Positions 36,973 through 45,350 of a stretch of DNA of 64,000 bases are shown piece after piece. Both the position numbers and the translations under genes were made by a program. This stretch comes from Rivularia sp963920925 (GTDB lineage: Bacteria > Cyanobacteriota > Cyanobacteriia > Cyanobacteriales > Nostocaceae). The stretch covers positions 17,358 to 81,357 of the forward strand of contig NZ_CAWUDI010000038.1 in NCBI RefSeq assembly GCF_963920925.1, read 5' to 3'. How positions within the stretch are numbered: position 1 is the first letter of the stretch; each line of letters opens with the position of its first letter. The notes under the pieces are model-generated. The model was not told where the DNA came from. It worked only from the letters and a program-made list of their open reading frames with translations, and did not search any database.

Positions 36973-38360
36973 GAGGAGTGACGACGACTAAGCAGTAAAT
37001 TCCAAGCCTGATGTGCAGCAAGTTTCGCTTTTTCGTTATTGAGTGATGCTAAAGCAGTACCCACATAAGCTGTTACCCACTCGTCACTTGTTTTGCTGTG
37101 TAAATAAGTATCAAAGTCTCGCCACCAACCTTTTTGATTCGCGGAATTAAGAAGAAAGCTAGTAGCTGCTTCAATAGCTTGGTTTAATCGACTTTGATTT
37201 AATTCTCCTGATGTGCTGGAAAAATTTTCATTTTGAGTACTTCTTATATTTTGAGGTTGGTTGTTATTTACAAGGGATTTATTCTCAAGCCACTCATGTA
37301 CAAATCCAATATATGCTTTAGCTTGTAAGGAAGATTCAGGTTTATAGGTAAGCTTAATATGGCTTAATCTACGGTCTAAAATACTTAAATTTTCTGATGG
37401 CTGTAATAAAGACTCGGCAATTAAATGACTAGCCCAAGGTTTTGTAGTGTTGCTAGGAGTTGTATAACCAACCCAAGCTATTAATCCATTCCTTTTTTCG
37501 GTGGTACACAATCCTTTGGCTACCAAATTATCTAAAAAAGGCAACCATCTTGGATCTAATCCCGATTGTTTATCAAAGAAACACTCTAAGCCAAGAGTAG
37601 GATAAATTTTCTTGCCAACATCAAAACAAAGCCTCACATTATCAAAAGTGTCTAGTATCTCATCAACCAAAGCTTCAATTTCTTCCGCTGGGTTGGGATA
37701 ACCTATTTCTTGTAAATAATTACTAATATCATAAATAGGAATTTTGCTGACATTAATCCGCAATGCTTCAATTTGACGCGATAACATTACACCAACATGA
37801 CTAATTCGAGTGGGTGACGTACAAGCGGTAAAGCAGCGATATAAGTTACTGCATAAGGAATCATTAATTGGTTGCCCGTAGAGTAATTCTAAAGCAATTT
37901 TAATAATACTAAAAGTTTTTAATGGTTCAAATGAATCCCGATTAATACCGAGAAAAATACATGGTGTTAATAAATCAGGATTTGACTCATGAATATCAAA
38001 TTCTAGCCATATATCAGAAATAGCTGAATATAAATCTGAACTTGAATCGCTCCAAATTTTGCAAAATTTACTAATACGATTCCAAACTGGTTGGTTAAAT
38101 TCTTGATGAGATAAAGCAAGTTTGTTTATATGTTCGGCTAAAATTTGTGGTTCTTTATTTTGTAAAAAAATACCTTGCTGTAAATCGACTTGAGAATTTT
38201 CTTTATCGAGACGAATTTCAAAGCCCGCTCTTGGAATGGGGGCTGATAGCTTTGCTAGTTTTTGTAAGTGGGATATGGCTGTGGGTGTAGCAATTTCAGA
38301 GGAAATGTGAGCAAGAACATTTTGTAAGGAGTCGGTTAAAGTTGGTATTTTTGTCAACAT
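36954..38360 (-). pseudogene. Squalene-cyclase/prenyltransferase-repeat-like protein, 3' truncated
   Basis: A 468-residue frame. The N-terminal 150 residues are not recognised. The middle has LCFDVGKKIYPTLGLECFFD. The C-terminus (FLLNSANQKGWWRDFDTYLH, then SDEWVTAYVGTALASL) matches the alpha/alpha-barrel repeats of squalene-hopene cyclase/prenyltransferase-like proteins. I see no DxDD catalytic motif, so cyclase activity is doubtful. It stops at RRHSSLFIVN, where family members would be expected to continue with another GG-W repeat; the last residues come from the neighbouring TPR gene in another frame. So it is truncated, possibly still expressed. It lies 8 bases after the 2OG oxygenase gene, suggesting one operon with it and the kinase. 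Confidence 0.6.
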
Positions 38361-38368
38361 ACAAATGA

Positions 38369-39409
38369 TTAAGTAACACAGTAAATTGTCTGGTTGTCTT
38401 GAGAACGAGCTAAAAAACCTCCTACAGTAATCCGATTTTTATCTCCATCAAAATCCGCTACTTTATGCCAAATACGCCCACCATTAGAAATGACCATATC
38501 TCCTATATCTGGATTTATATATTGTTTTCTAAAATTATCTAAAAAATTATCTCGTTCACAGTTATAAAAATCTTGTTTCATGGATACAGTGGTTTGTTCT
38601 CTGAGCAAGTCATATAGAACTAGTTCTCCACCTTTTTCTGGTTTATCGATAACAATAAAATAGCTGAGTATATCTACATCCTTTTTTATTTCTTCTAAAT
38701 GGTTATAAACTTGATATTTTTCAAATACTTCATTATCTGTATGTGCTTTAAGTCCCCCTTTACCAGGATGAACAATTCTTATTTGTGCTGGGATACATAT
38801 ATCATGGTTTTTTCTGTCAAGCAATTTAATATTTTTTAAACTATGGAGATGGTTGAAAACATTAAAAATTCGTGTTTCAAACTCCGAGGCAAAAATTTGA
38901 TTTAATTGCAATCTAAACTCAGATGCTTTCTGGAAATACTTATTTAAGTCATTTGTTGCTTCCATTATAGAAAAACCAAGCTTTTCTCCATAGATTATCT
39001 GTTCAAATTCAGGTGATAAGCTGTCAATGTGTTCTCTTGCTGTTTCTATTTCTTTAGTTGAAAATACATTTTTGACGAGTATTCCATCTAACTCATCTGT
39101 GTATAATAAATCAATGGTATCTAAACCATTGTCTAATGATTTAATATCTAAAATATTCCATTTATATAATTCACTACTTACTTTTTCAGTTATATTTTGA
39201 ATATTTACGAAATGTTGTTTAATATTTTTATTAGATATTTGAAATTCAGGTTGTAATTGCAGCGCTCTCTGATAAACATCAAATGCAGCGACAAAATTTC
39301 CCCGAGCATAATAAAGTTCTGCTAATCGATTGTAAACTAAATGATTATTTGGTTTGCTAATCAAAGCACTTTCATATATCGCAATTAAATTTTCTACAGT
39401 AATTTTCAT
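38369..39409 (-). CDS. TPR-containing 2-oxoglutarate/Fe(II) oxygenase
   Basis: A 346-residue protein. Residues about 1-60 form TPR-like helices (AELYYARGNFVAAFDVYQRA). The catalytic domain occupies about 150-346: iron ligands in KAHTDNEVFEKY (H-x-D) and GRIWHKVADFDGDKNRITV (second His, then the 2OG-binding Arg). No signal peptide. It is the middle gene of a minus-strand run after the HPr-kinase-like gene and 8 bases before the squalene-cyclase-like gene. Fe/2OG enzymes hydroxylate lasso peptides in known cases (CanE, canucin), so hydroxylation of the core Asp in D-F-S is a reasonable inference; substrate is unproven. Confidence 0.82.
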   Translation of the reverse strand: MKITVENLIAIYESALISKPNNHLVYNRLAELYYARGNFVAAFDVYQRALQLQPEFQISNKNIKQHFVNIQNITEKVSSELYKWNILDIKSLDNGLDTIDLLYTDELDGILVKNVFSTKEIETAREHIDSLSPEFEQIIYGEKLGFSIMEATNDLNKYFQKASEFRLQLNQIFASEFETRIFNVFNHLHSLKNIKLLDRKNHDICIPAQIRIVHPGKGGLKAHTDNEVFEKYQVYNHLEEIKKDVDILSYFIVIDKPEKGGELVLYDLLREQTTVSMKQDFYNCERDNFLDNFRKQYINPDIGDMVISNGGRIWHKVADFDGDKNRITVGGFLARSQDNQTIYCVT

Positions 39410-39478
39410 ATATGAATCCTAATTTAAGTTAGAAAAACTAATTCCCTATTCCCTATTCTCCCCCAACCCTATTCCCTT

Positions 39479-40501
39479 TTAGATTGTGACAAAATTTGAA
39501 ATAGTTGCACGAGCATCATTAAGTATAACGTCGCAAACTTCGGGTAACTTAATAAAATTATCTGGTCTATAAACTTTTTTGATTGGAATTCTTGCTGCTA
39601 AACTACTTAAAAAGGCAAATTCCCGAGCAACATAATCTTGTTCAACAGTTAAAAATTTTGGATATCTATGAGCCATTAAATGCATTAATCCCAATTCTGT
39701 GGGAATAGATTCAATGTAAGGAGTTGCCAATTCGCTTTGACGATTATGCAAAATGTAAATAGCGGCTAGAGGAAGAGGTTTATCTTGAAAACGCCATGCA
39801 GATGCACTTTTTTCGCTAGTTAGTTCTACATAGCGTTTATCTCCAACGCTAAAAATACGCTTTAGATTTTCTAATGACAAACCAAGATAATTAATGCTTG
39901 GAGTCCATAATCTTAAACGAGGATAACCTGGTTGTACAATAAAGTCTTCTTCAACAAAGGAAAAAGCAGCAATTTCTTCTGATAAAATAGGTTGTCCGCG
40001 TTGGGCTAAAGCTCCTGCGGTAGTGGATTTACCTGCTCCTTTAGCACCAATAATAGCAATAGCACGATTATCTACCGCGATGACACTGGCATGAAGGCAA
40101 GGTATTCCTTGTAAGCGCAAAGCACAGCCCATTACAGAACCAACTAAAAGAGCAGTAACTTCCTCTAAGGTAGTATTGATCCAAGTAACGCTAATCTTCT
40201 TACCACTTGCGGCTATATCGAAAATAGCAGCTTCACCACCACCACAAAAGCATAGTTGATAATTCTTCCCCTCAGTTGTAACCCTTGTCTTTAAACTAAA
40301 GTTATAGCTACCTGCTATATCTTCAGCTAGGTGCGACATTTCAAATCCTTCTTTGGTAGTTAAGTTAATTTCTACCTGTGATAGTTTATTATCAATGAAT
40401 TTTAAACCTGGAAGCGGTTGGTTGCTGCGTAAGGTTAAGCCATAAACTTGATAATAAAATTCTTCAATATTGTCAGAAAAGTCCCTATTCCCCATTCCCA
40501 A
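39479..40501 (-). CDS. HPr-kinase-like protein (candidate lasso-peptide kinase)
   Basis: A 340-residue protein with an HPr kinase C-terminal-type domain: His region CLHASVIAVDNRAIAIIG near residue 140, Walker A GAKGAGKSTTAGAL near 155, and the capping-box equivalent PILSEEIAAFSF near 180 (usual D-D is E-E here). N-terminal ~130 residues are beta-rich and variable. Paralogues of this type phosphorylate the C-terminal Ser of lasso precursors (paeninodin PadeK; ThcoK, established). The adjacent, divergently read RRE-leader-core gene (40714) encodes a peptide that ends in Ser. Catabolite-repression HPr kinase is unlikely, because the N-terminal domain is not HPrK-like. Confidence 0.82.
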   Translation of the reverse strand: MGMGNRDFSDNIEEFYYQVYGLTLRSNQPLPGLKFIDNKLSQVEINLTTKEGFEMSHLAEDIAGSYNFSLKTRVTTEGKNYQLCFCGGGEAAIFDIAASGKKISVTWINTTLEEVTALLVGSVMGCALRLQGIPCLHASVIAVDNRAIAIIGAKGAGKSTTAGALAQRGQPILSEEIAAFSFVEEDFIVQPGYPRLRLWTPSINYLGLSLENLKRIFSVGDKRYVELTSEKSASAWRFQDKPLPLAAIYILHNRQSELATPYIESIPTELGLMHLMAHRYPKFLTVEQDYVAREFAFLSSLAARIPIKKVYRPDNFIKLPEVCDVILNDARATISNFVTI

Positions 40502-40713
40502 TTCCCTTTTGTTACATATGCGGCTTCTGTTTTAACTGTTTTTACTGAGTTTGGCAAGGTTTTTTGAACTGCGCGATCGCCCCATTCCCTATTTCCCTTT
40601 TTCCGTAATACCACTAATAGAACATCCACCTAAGTACGGTTACAATTGCCTCGGTTATATAGATATTCCTCATTTCCTTATTCCCCATTCCCTATTCCCT
40701 AATTATTAAAATT

Positions 40714-41208
40714 ATGAATCAAACAACTTCTATTCTGAACCAAAAATTATCAATTCCAGAAAATATTATCGCTCAAGAGCTTACCGGCGAAATAGTTATG
40801 TTAGATATGGAATCTGAATCTTATTACAGCTTAAATTCTGTAGCAAGTCGGATATGGCAGCTATTGACTAGCTTGGAAAATGTAGAAGCTTCAGTGCAGC
40901 AGTTATTACAAGTTTATCTGGTGGATGAAGCAACTTTAAGTGGTGATGTCACTTTGCTTGCACAAGAATTAGTAGAAGAAGAATTGTTGATTGGTTGCGA
41001 TAATGAAGCTGAAGAATTTAAAAAATCTAATCAACCCGAACAAGAAAATCAATCAGAACCTGAAAACGCACAAGAGGTTGATAATCGGATTCCCTACGAA
41101 AAGCCTTTGTTACGAAAGCACGGTAAGGTTAATGATGGGACAAATTTAACGTTTCTGGCTACTCCCACCGATGATGGATTAGGTGTTGGTTATGCTGACT
41201 TATCTTAA
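40714..41208 (+). CDS. RRE (PqqD-like) fused to lasso-type leader and core peptide
   Basis: A 164-residue protein. RRE about residues 12-95 (GEIVMLDMESESYYSLNSVA, then SRIWQLLTSLENVEASVQQL), acidic Asn/Gln-rich linker, then lasso leader motif YEKPLLRKHG from residue 128, a Thr-Asn pair at 143-144, and a 20-residue tail ending GVGYADLS. Candidate ring acceptors are the Asp pair TPTDD (positions 9-10 of the tail if cleaved after TN) or the last Asp; a Gly-1 start within the tail is also possible. It is divergent from the kinase gene and followed after 78 bases by the gp19-like gene. The RRE is almost identical to the 19133 copy, while the core differs, as expected for a diversifying substrate family. 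Confidence 0.8.
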   Translation: MNQTTSILNQKLSIPENIIAQELTGEIVMLDMESESYYSLNSVASRIWQLLTSLENVEASVQQLLQVYLVDEATLSGDVTLLAQELVEEELLIGCDNEAEEFKKSNQPEQENQSEPENAQEVDNRIPYEKPLLRKHGKVNDGTNLTFLATPTDDGLGVGYADLS

Positions 41209-41286
41209 CTAAAGCAGTTTATCCCACACCTTCCACACTTTCCACGCTTCCAATCAAATTTTTATATATAATTCAGGAGTTGAAAT

Positions 41287-41796
41287 ATGGCAGCAGGTGA
41301 ACTTTTAGCTTGTTCTAAGTTTTATGTTTCCTTTGATGGTTTAGACGATTTAATCGTCTCTAAAGTCAGCGGTGTATCTATTGAATTGCAAACAGCTGGC
41401 GACCAAAATCCTTTTGGTGTTACCAAGGGTGGAAAAGCCGCGATTCAAGCTACGGTGACTGGTGTTCAGAATAGTACTGTTACTGTTGAGTATGTAGGTA
41501 CGGTTGATGATAATCGGCTATTTAAATGGTATGAAGATTCTCACTCCCAACCTACCACGGGTGGTGGTTCGGGGAATAAAGGAGAATTAAAAACTGGCTC
41601 TATCGTTCTCTATAACCAAGCCGGAGAGGAAGCAGCTCGTTGGGATATGACAGGGGTTATGCCTAAAACATATAAAACTAGTTGTAGGTTGGGTTTCGTT
41701 CCTCAACCCAACGCGGGTGTTGGGTTGCGCTACGTCCTAATGTCCTATCTCCTATGTCCTAACGGACACGCTGCGCTAACGGAGACGCTTCGCTAA
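41287..41796 (+). CDS. Phage T4 gp19-like tail-tube protein, C-terminus replaced by repeat
   Basis: A 169-residue protein; residues 1-133 match the Phage_T4_gp19 tail-tube family (LACSKFYVSFDGLDDLIVSK near the start, WDMTGVMPKTYKTS at about 120-133). After YKTS the frame enters an AGGTTGGGTT repeat and continues in low-quality sequence to a stop, so the final strand region of the tube fold is missing. A CAGGAG site precedes it. The gene pairs with the RRE-leader-core gene here and, as a remnant, at 18922. There are no sheath, baseplate or spike genes, so a tail or eCIS is not supported. Function beside a RiPP gene is unknown. Confidence 0.7.
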   Translation: MAAGELLACSKFYVSFDGLDDLIVSKVSGVSIELQTAGDQNPFGVTKGGKAAIQATVTGVQNSTVTVEYVGTVDDNRLFKWYEDSHSQPTTGGGSGNKGELKTGSIVLYNQAGEEAARWDMTGVMPKTYKTSCRLGFVPQPNAGVGLRYVLMSYLLCPNGHAALTETLR

Positions 41797-41905
41797 CGGA
41801 CACGCTTTGCTAGCGGACACGCGCAATACCTACGGTACGCTGAGCCGCCGCACGCGACTTGGGAACGCTAACGCTTAACCCAACCTACGAACTGCCAGGT
41901 TTCCC
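41690..41905. repeat. AGGTTGGGTT repeat with nested CTAACGGACACGC units
   Basis: Begins TAGGTTGGGTTTCG and ends AACCCAACCTACG, giving long inverted arms. Inside are several copies of GCTAACGGACACGC-like units. It interrupts the 3' end of the gp19-like gene. Related arms occur at 27450-27560, 42490-42580 and 51370-51450. Confidence 0.75.
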
Positions 41906-41921
41906 TATTCCCTATTCCCTA

Positions 41922-42257
41922 TTAATTTATCGCTTTATCTGCTGCAATAGTTAATACTTCATCCATCCAAGCATTAATACTTTTACCAGCTTTAGAAGCT
42001 GCAATAAAAATCTTACGGTGATGTTCTGATGTTGTACGAAAAGGAAGTTTGCCAGAAAAAGGTTTATCAGGTTCTTCCCCTAAGTCTTCACAGAAAGCAA
42101 GATAATCATCTACCGATTTATGAAATTCTTGACGTGCTTCCTCGACTGTTTTTCCTTTAAATGTCACTACATCATTAATATCTAATACCCGCCCAAAAAT
42201 AGTACCAGCTTCTACATCAACTTCTAAATTTGCAGTATAGCCTTTATAAGTCATCAT
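41922..42257 (-). CDS. hicB: HicB-family antitoxin
   Basis: A 111-residue protein with the HicB fold start (YKGYTANLEVDVEAGTIFGR), the DDYLAFCEDLGEEPDKPF helix near residue 55, and a ribbon-helix-helix-like C-terminus (FIAASKAGKSINAWMDEVL). In intact systems it binds and neutralises HicA and represses the pair. The HicA gene directly upstream has lost its 5' part, so this is probably an orphan antitoxin. Gene order hicA-hicB, 17 bases apart, is normal. Confidence 0.85.
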   Translation of the reverse strand: MMTYKGYTANLEVDVEAGTIFGRVLDINDVVTFKGKTVEEARQEFHKSVDDYLAFCEDLGEEPDKPFSGKLPFRTTSEHHRKIFIAASKAGKSINAWMDEVLTIAADKAIN

Positions 42258-42274
42258 AGTTTTAGCTTTAAAAC

Positions 42275-42472
42275 TTACTCATCATCATTTAAATCTGTTT
42301 CTGGTTCAAATATTTCTGGTTCAATACCTGCCTTTAGCAAAAATTCTCGAACCGATTTCACTGCTCCTTTATCAGTTTCCTTTTCCGGATGCGGTTCATG
42401 AAATACAGCTTTGACATCTTTTAATTTTACCCTCACCCGCGAACCTTGACCTTGACTTATATCAGCACCCAA
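42275..42472 (-). pseudogene. hicA: HicA-family toxin, 5' truncated
   Basis: The 65-residue frame matches the C-terminal two thirds of HicA (SRVRVKLKDVKAVFHEPHPE, then ETDKGAVKSVREFLLKAGIE). The N-terminal helix and strand are missing: just upstream is a repeat (AGGTTGGGTT-type and a GGGGTTGAAAACCC palindrome) that supplies a stop codon in frame. The RNA-binding core is therefore incomplete and the toxin probably inactive. Confidence 0.75.
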
Positions 42473-42751
42473 AGCTCTATTAGACTAGGGTTTTCAACCC
42501 CAGTACGTAGGTTAAGTTGAGCGTCTAATACTTTGCTTCATCATTGGAAGCATGTGGTAAAGCTCAACCCAACATCCCTTCGGTAAAACTAATATTGATT
42601 TCCCGCACTTATCTATTTAACATTGCTTGCGTTGCGATCGCACAACGTATTTTATAACTATAGGACTTTCTATAACAATATTCAGCGTCAGAGAAGAATT
42701 TTTGCTAAAATATTTAAACTCATAAAACAATGTGAATCTTTGAGGAACGCA

Positions 42752-42988
42752 ATGAAAAAGGTTACACTAACAGAATTGAGTAATAATATCGATAGTCTAC
42801 TGGATGAAGTCCTAGAAACAGGTATTTCATTAGAAATTAACAAAAATGGTAAAGTGTTAAGAATTGTTCCTGTAGAAAAAAAAGATAAACTTAGCAATTT
42901 GACTTTTAAACCTAATGTTATTCAAGGAAATCCAGATGATTTAGTTAATATCAGCTGGGAACAGGAAGTTAATGTTGATTTATCTTGA
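42752..42988 (+). CDS. Phd/YefM-type antitoxin
   Basis: From the ATG at 42752, preceded by GAGGAACGC, the product is 78 residues: KKVTLTELSNNIDSLLDEVL is the usual Phd/YefM DNA-binding fold and LEINKNGKVLRIVPVE follows. A longer frame from 42623 adds 43 residues that look non-coding and is not preferred. It overlaps the downstream PIN toxin by 17 bases, so the pair is a translationally coupled toxin-antitoxin operon that should repress itself. Confidence 0.83.
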   Translation: MKKVTLTELSNNIDSLLDEVLETGISLEINKNGKVLRIVPVEKKDKLSNLTFKPNVIQGNPDDLVNISWEQEVNVDLS

Positions 42989-43355
42989 TACTCATGTAGT
43001 AGTATGGCTATATTCTGGTTTAACAGATAAATTAACCGATCTTGCTAAAACTTTAATCAATGATAATGAAGTTTATATTTCGGCAATTGTTCGATTAGAG
43101 TTACAGTATTTGTATGAGATAAAACGTATTACAGATGAACCGGATGTGATTATTTCTAATCTGTCCGAGGAAATTGGTTTAAAAATATGTAATAAAAACT
43201 TCAATGATATTATCAGCGTGGCTTTAACGATTACTTGGACTCGCGATCCTTTCGATCGGATTATTACGGCAAATGCTCTGTTAAATAACAACATATTACT
43301 GAGCAAAGATCAAAATATTTTAAATAACTATCTGTATGCAAGATGGTATTCGTAA
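42972..43355 (+). CDS. vapC: PIN-domain toxin (VapC-like)
   Basis: A 127-residue PIN-domain ribonuclease with conserved acidic residues in LIYLDTHVVVWL (Asp near 6), ISAIVRLELQYL (Glu near 42) and TWTRDPFDRIITANAL (Asp near 92 and 96). PIN toxins cleave tRNA or rRNA. All the residues I expect are present, so the toxin is likely functional, unlike the other TA genes in this window. A strong CCCCAACC/GGTTGGGG hairpin follows. Confidence 0.87.
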   Translation: MLIYLDTHVVVWLYSGLTDKLTDLAKTLINDNEVYISAIVRLELQYLYEIKRITDEPDVIISNLSEEIGLKICNKNFNDIISVALTITWTRDPFDRIITANALLNNNILLSKDQNILNNYLYARWYS

Positions 43356-43359
43356 AGTA

Positions 43360-43386
43360 CCCCAACCCGATAAACCGAGGTTGGGG
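43360..43386. terminator. Hairpin after the VapC-like gene
   Basis: An eight-base perfect stem CCCCAACC / GGTTGGGG with an 11-base loop, five bases after the toxin stop. No U-run follows, so it could be a weak terminator or a copy of the dispersed GGTTGGGG repeat. Confidence 0.45.
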
Positions 43387-43490
43387 CTTCCAATTGGATT
43401 AATTCAGGGAGCGATCGCATTTTGAGTGAGGATGGAAAGTCCAAAAAATACAAGACCGGCGATCGCATTGCTTTTAAGATAATCTAACCT

Positions 43491-45350
43491 TTAGTATACA
43501 GACACAGCTTCAAGTTTTGCTTTATTCGGTGAAACAACTTGATAACTCCGTAACCAATAAGCAACCGTTAAAGTTTTTTCTAATCCCATTAATTTCTGAG
43601 TATCAATCTCCTCAGACTCCAAACACTCAAGTAACTCACCAACATTTACATACTCTTCCAAACCAGGGGTATTCCTTAACAAATCCCCAGCCCATAACCC
43701 CACACTTTCCCGCGTTCCCTGGATATATTCTTCTGGTGCTTTGAAAACAATTTTCGGACGTGTACGAACAGCTTCTGGTAATTTACCTTTCATGGAATCC
43801 CGCAGGATATTTTTATTGACTAACCAAGGAATGGGGGGAATTGACACCATAAAGTTAACCAAGCGCAAATCGAAGAAGGGATAATAATGTTTGATAGGAA
43901 TTCCCGTAGAACCTGGATCGGCTTGTTCAAAAATGTTTGACCAAAATGGAGTATTAGCCATTCCGTAGCGAGCAACATAATCTATGGATTCAGCGTGAAT
44001 TTGCTCGTATCGTTGCTGTAAATCCTGTTGCTTGACGAAATCGGCATTAAACCAAGTGGGAAATTCAACTTTCTGCTTGGTAATTTTCCGCCAATAAGCT
44101 CTACCTTGACGTAAGAATAATTTCGGAGGTCGATGGGTATGTAAATAATGCCCCAACACCTGAAATATTTCTCGACGCAAACCGTGTTTCCACCATACTA
44201 AGAAGTCGAATTCACCAAATCGCAAACCTGGATCGCCACCGAATCCCGTTAATACAACCCGTGCATGGTCTGCACAGCGCTGAGTCAATTCATTACCAGC
44301 ACTACGGGCAGGAATACCATTAGGTTCGGGTAATGGGGTTGAGGGATTTTCTGAGGGAACGTGGCATAAATAACCTTCGGCGTTGATTTCATTTAAGGGA
44401 ATACCGATGTAATGAGCTACCATGCTGGCAAAGGAATCTTCTTCTGGCATCATTAGGCGATCACGCATGGTAAATGCCTGGAAATCGCAGGGTTTTCCTC
44501 TTTCTAAGAGTACCTTATTCGCCGTTGCTGCAATACTGGTGGAATCCATTCCCCCGCTAATATGGGTTGAAATCCGTTCTGTCCGCAATCTGTCGCTTAC
44601 TGCTTGCTCGAAGAGTTCCGAAAAATGTTCTACATATTCCTGGGGTTTCTTGTAGAAGATTAAAGGTTGAATGCGGGGTAATTGCCAATACCTTTGTATA
44701 TTTAATTCTCCTGCTTGCCAAGTTAAAGTATGAGCCGGGGGAAGCCTTTTAATATCGTTAAAAATAGTCGTATCCCATTCCATATTCATTCCCCTTGTGA
44801 GGAAATCCCCTACCGCTTGCTGGTTTAAATCCGTTGATATTTGGGGATGCAAGCGAATACAGTTGAGGGTATTGCTGCAAATCAAAGTATTCTTTACCTG
44901 GGCATAGTAAAACGGTAAAATTCCAAACTGGTCGCGTCCGCAAAACAGTTTTTGCTGTCTTTCATCCCAGATGATAAAAACAAAATCACCTTGTAAATGC
45001 TCTACACAAGCGGTATCCCAAACATGATAGGCGTGTAAAAGTAACTCCATATCGGGGGCATTTTCAGTAATTACCCTACCATTTGCCTGTAAAGCCACAA
45101 CTAATTCTTTGCGTCCATCCAAGCGAACATCTGCGACTATCCATACTCGCTCATCTAAACTAAAAGGCTGTCGTTCGCGTTCTTGATCGGAGGTTGTTCT
45201 CAACAAGGTATGTCCAAAGCCGATGTTATCTTTATGCCATGTTTGTTGAGCATCGGGTCCCCGAAACGTCATGTAGTCCGTCATTCGGCGGAGTAGGGAT
45301 TGATTAACGGGTTCTTTGTTGCGATTAATAAGACTGATAATACCGCTCAT
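43491..45350 (-). CDS. Asparagine-synthetase-like lasso cyclase (C protein)
   Basis: A 619-residue asparagine synthetase B-like protein. The glutaminase-like N-terminal domain (about 1-190) begins MSGIISLINRN: the catalytic Cys2 of class II amidotransferases is Ser, and the remaining motif RGPDAQQTW is near residue 31. The synthetase domain has the pyrophosphate loop THISGGMDSTSIAATAN near 263. Loss of Cys2 fits lasso macrolactam synthetases, which adenylate an Asp/Glu side chain and use the peptide N-terminus as nucleophile (established for C proteins). It would close the ring of the peptides encoded at 40714 or 19133. The gene is monocistronic and convergent with the PIN-toxin gene. Confidence 0.82.
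   Translation of the reverse strand: MSGIISLINRNKEPVNQSLLRRMTDYMTFRGPDAQQTWHKDNIGFGHTLLRTTSDQERERQPFSLDERVWIVADVRLDGRKELVVALQANGRVITENAPDMELLLHAYHVWDTACVEHLQGDFVFIIWDERQQKLFCGRDQFGILPFYYAQVKNTLICSNTLNCIRLHPQISTDLNQQAVGDFLTRGMNMEWDTTIFNDIKRLPPAHTLTWQAGELNIQRYWQLPRIQPLIFYKKPQEYVEHFSELFEQAVSDRLRTERISTHISGGMDSTSIAATANKVLLERGKPCDFQAFTMRDRLMMPEEDSFASMVAHYIGIPLNEINAEGYLCHVPSENPSTPLPEPNGIPARSAGNELTQRCADHARVVLTGFGGDPGLRFGEFDFLVWWKHGLRREIFQVLGHYLHTHRPPKLFLRQGRAYWRKITKQKVEFPTWFNADFVKQQDLQQRYEQIHAESIDYVARYGMANTPFWSNIFEQADPGSTGIPIKHYYPFFDLRLVNFMVSIPPIPWLVNKNILRDSMKGKLPEAVRTRPKIVFKAPEEYIQGTRESVGLWAGDLLRNTPGLEEYVNVGELLECLESEEIDTQKLMGLEKTLTVAYWLRSYQVVSPNKAKLEAVSVY

Noticed and set aside
36954..38360. Functional squalene-hopene cyclase
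   Set aside because: No DxDD motif is visible, the length is short, and the 3' end is truncated.
39479..40501. Catabolite-control HPr kinase/phosphorylase
   Set aside because: N-terminal domain does not resemble HprK, and the neighbours are peptide-tailoring genes.
40714..41208. Microviridin/graspetide precursor
   Set aside because: No ATP-grasp ligase gene is present; leader motif is of the lasso YxxPxL type.
41287..41796. Phage tail or extracellular contractile injection system
   Set aside because: Only a gp19-like gene is present; no sheath, baseplate, spike or ATPase gene is within the window.
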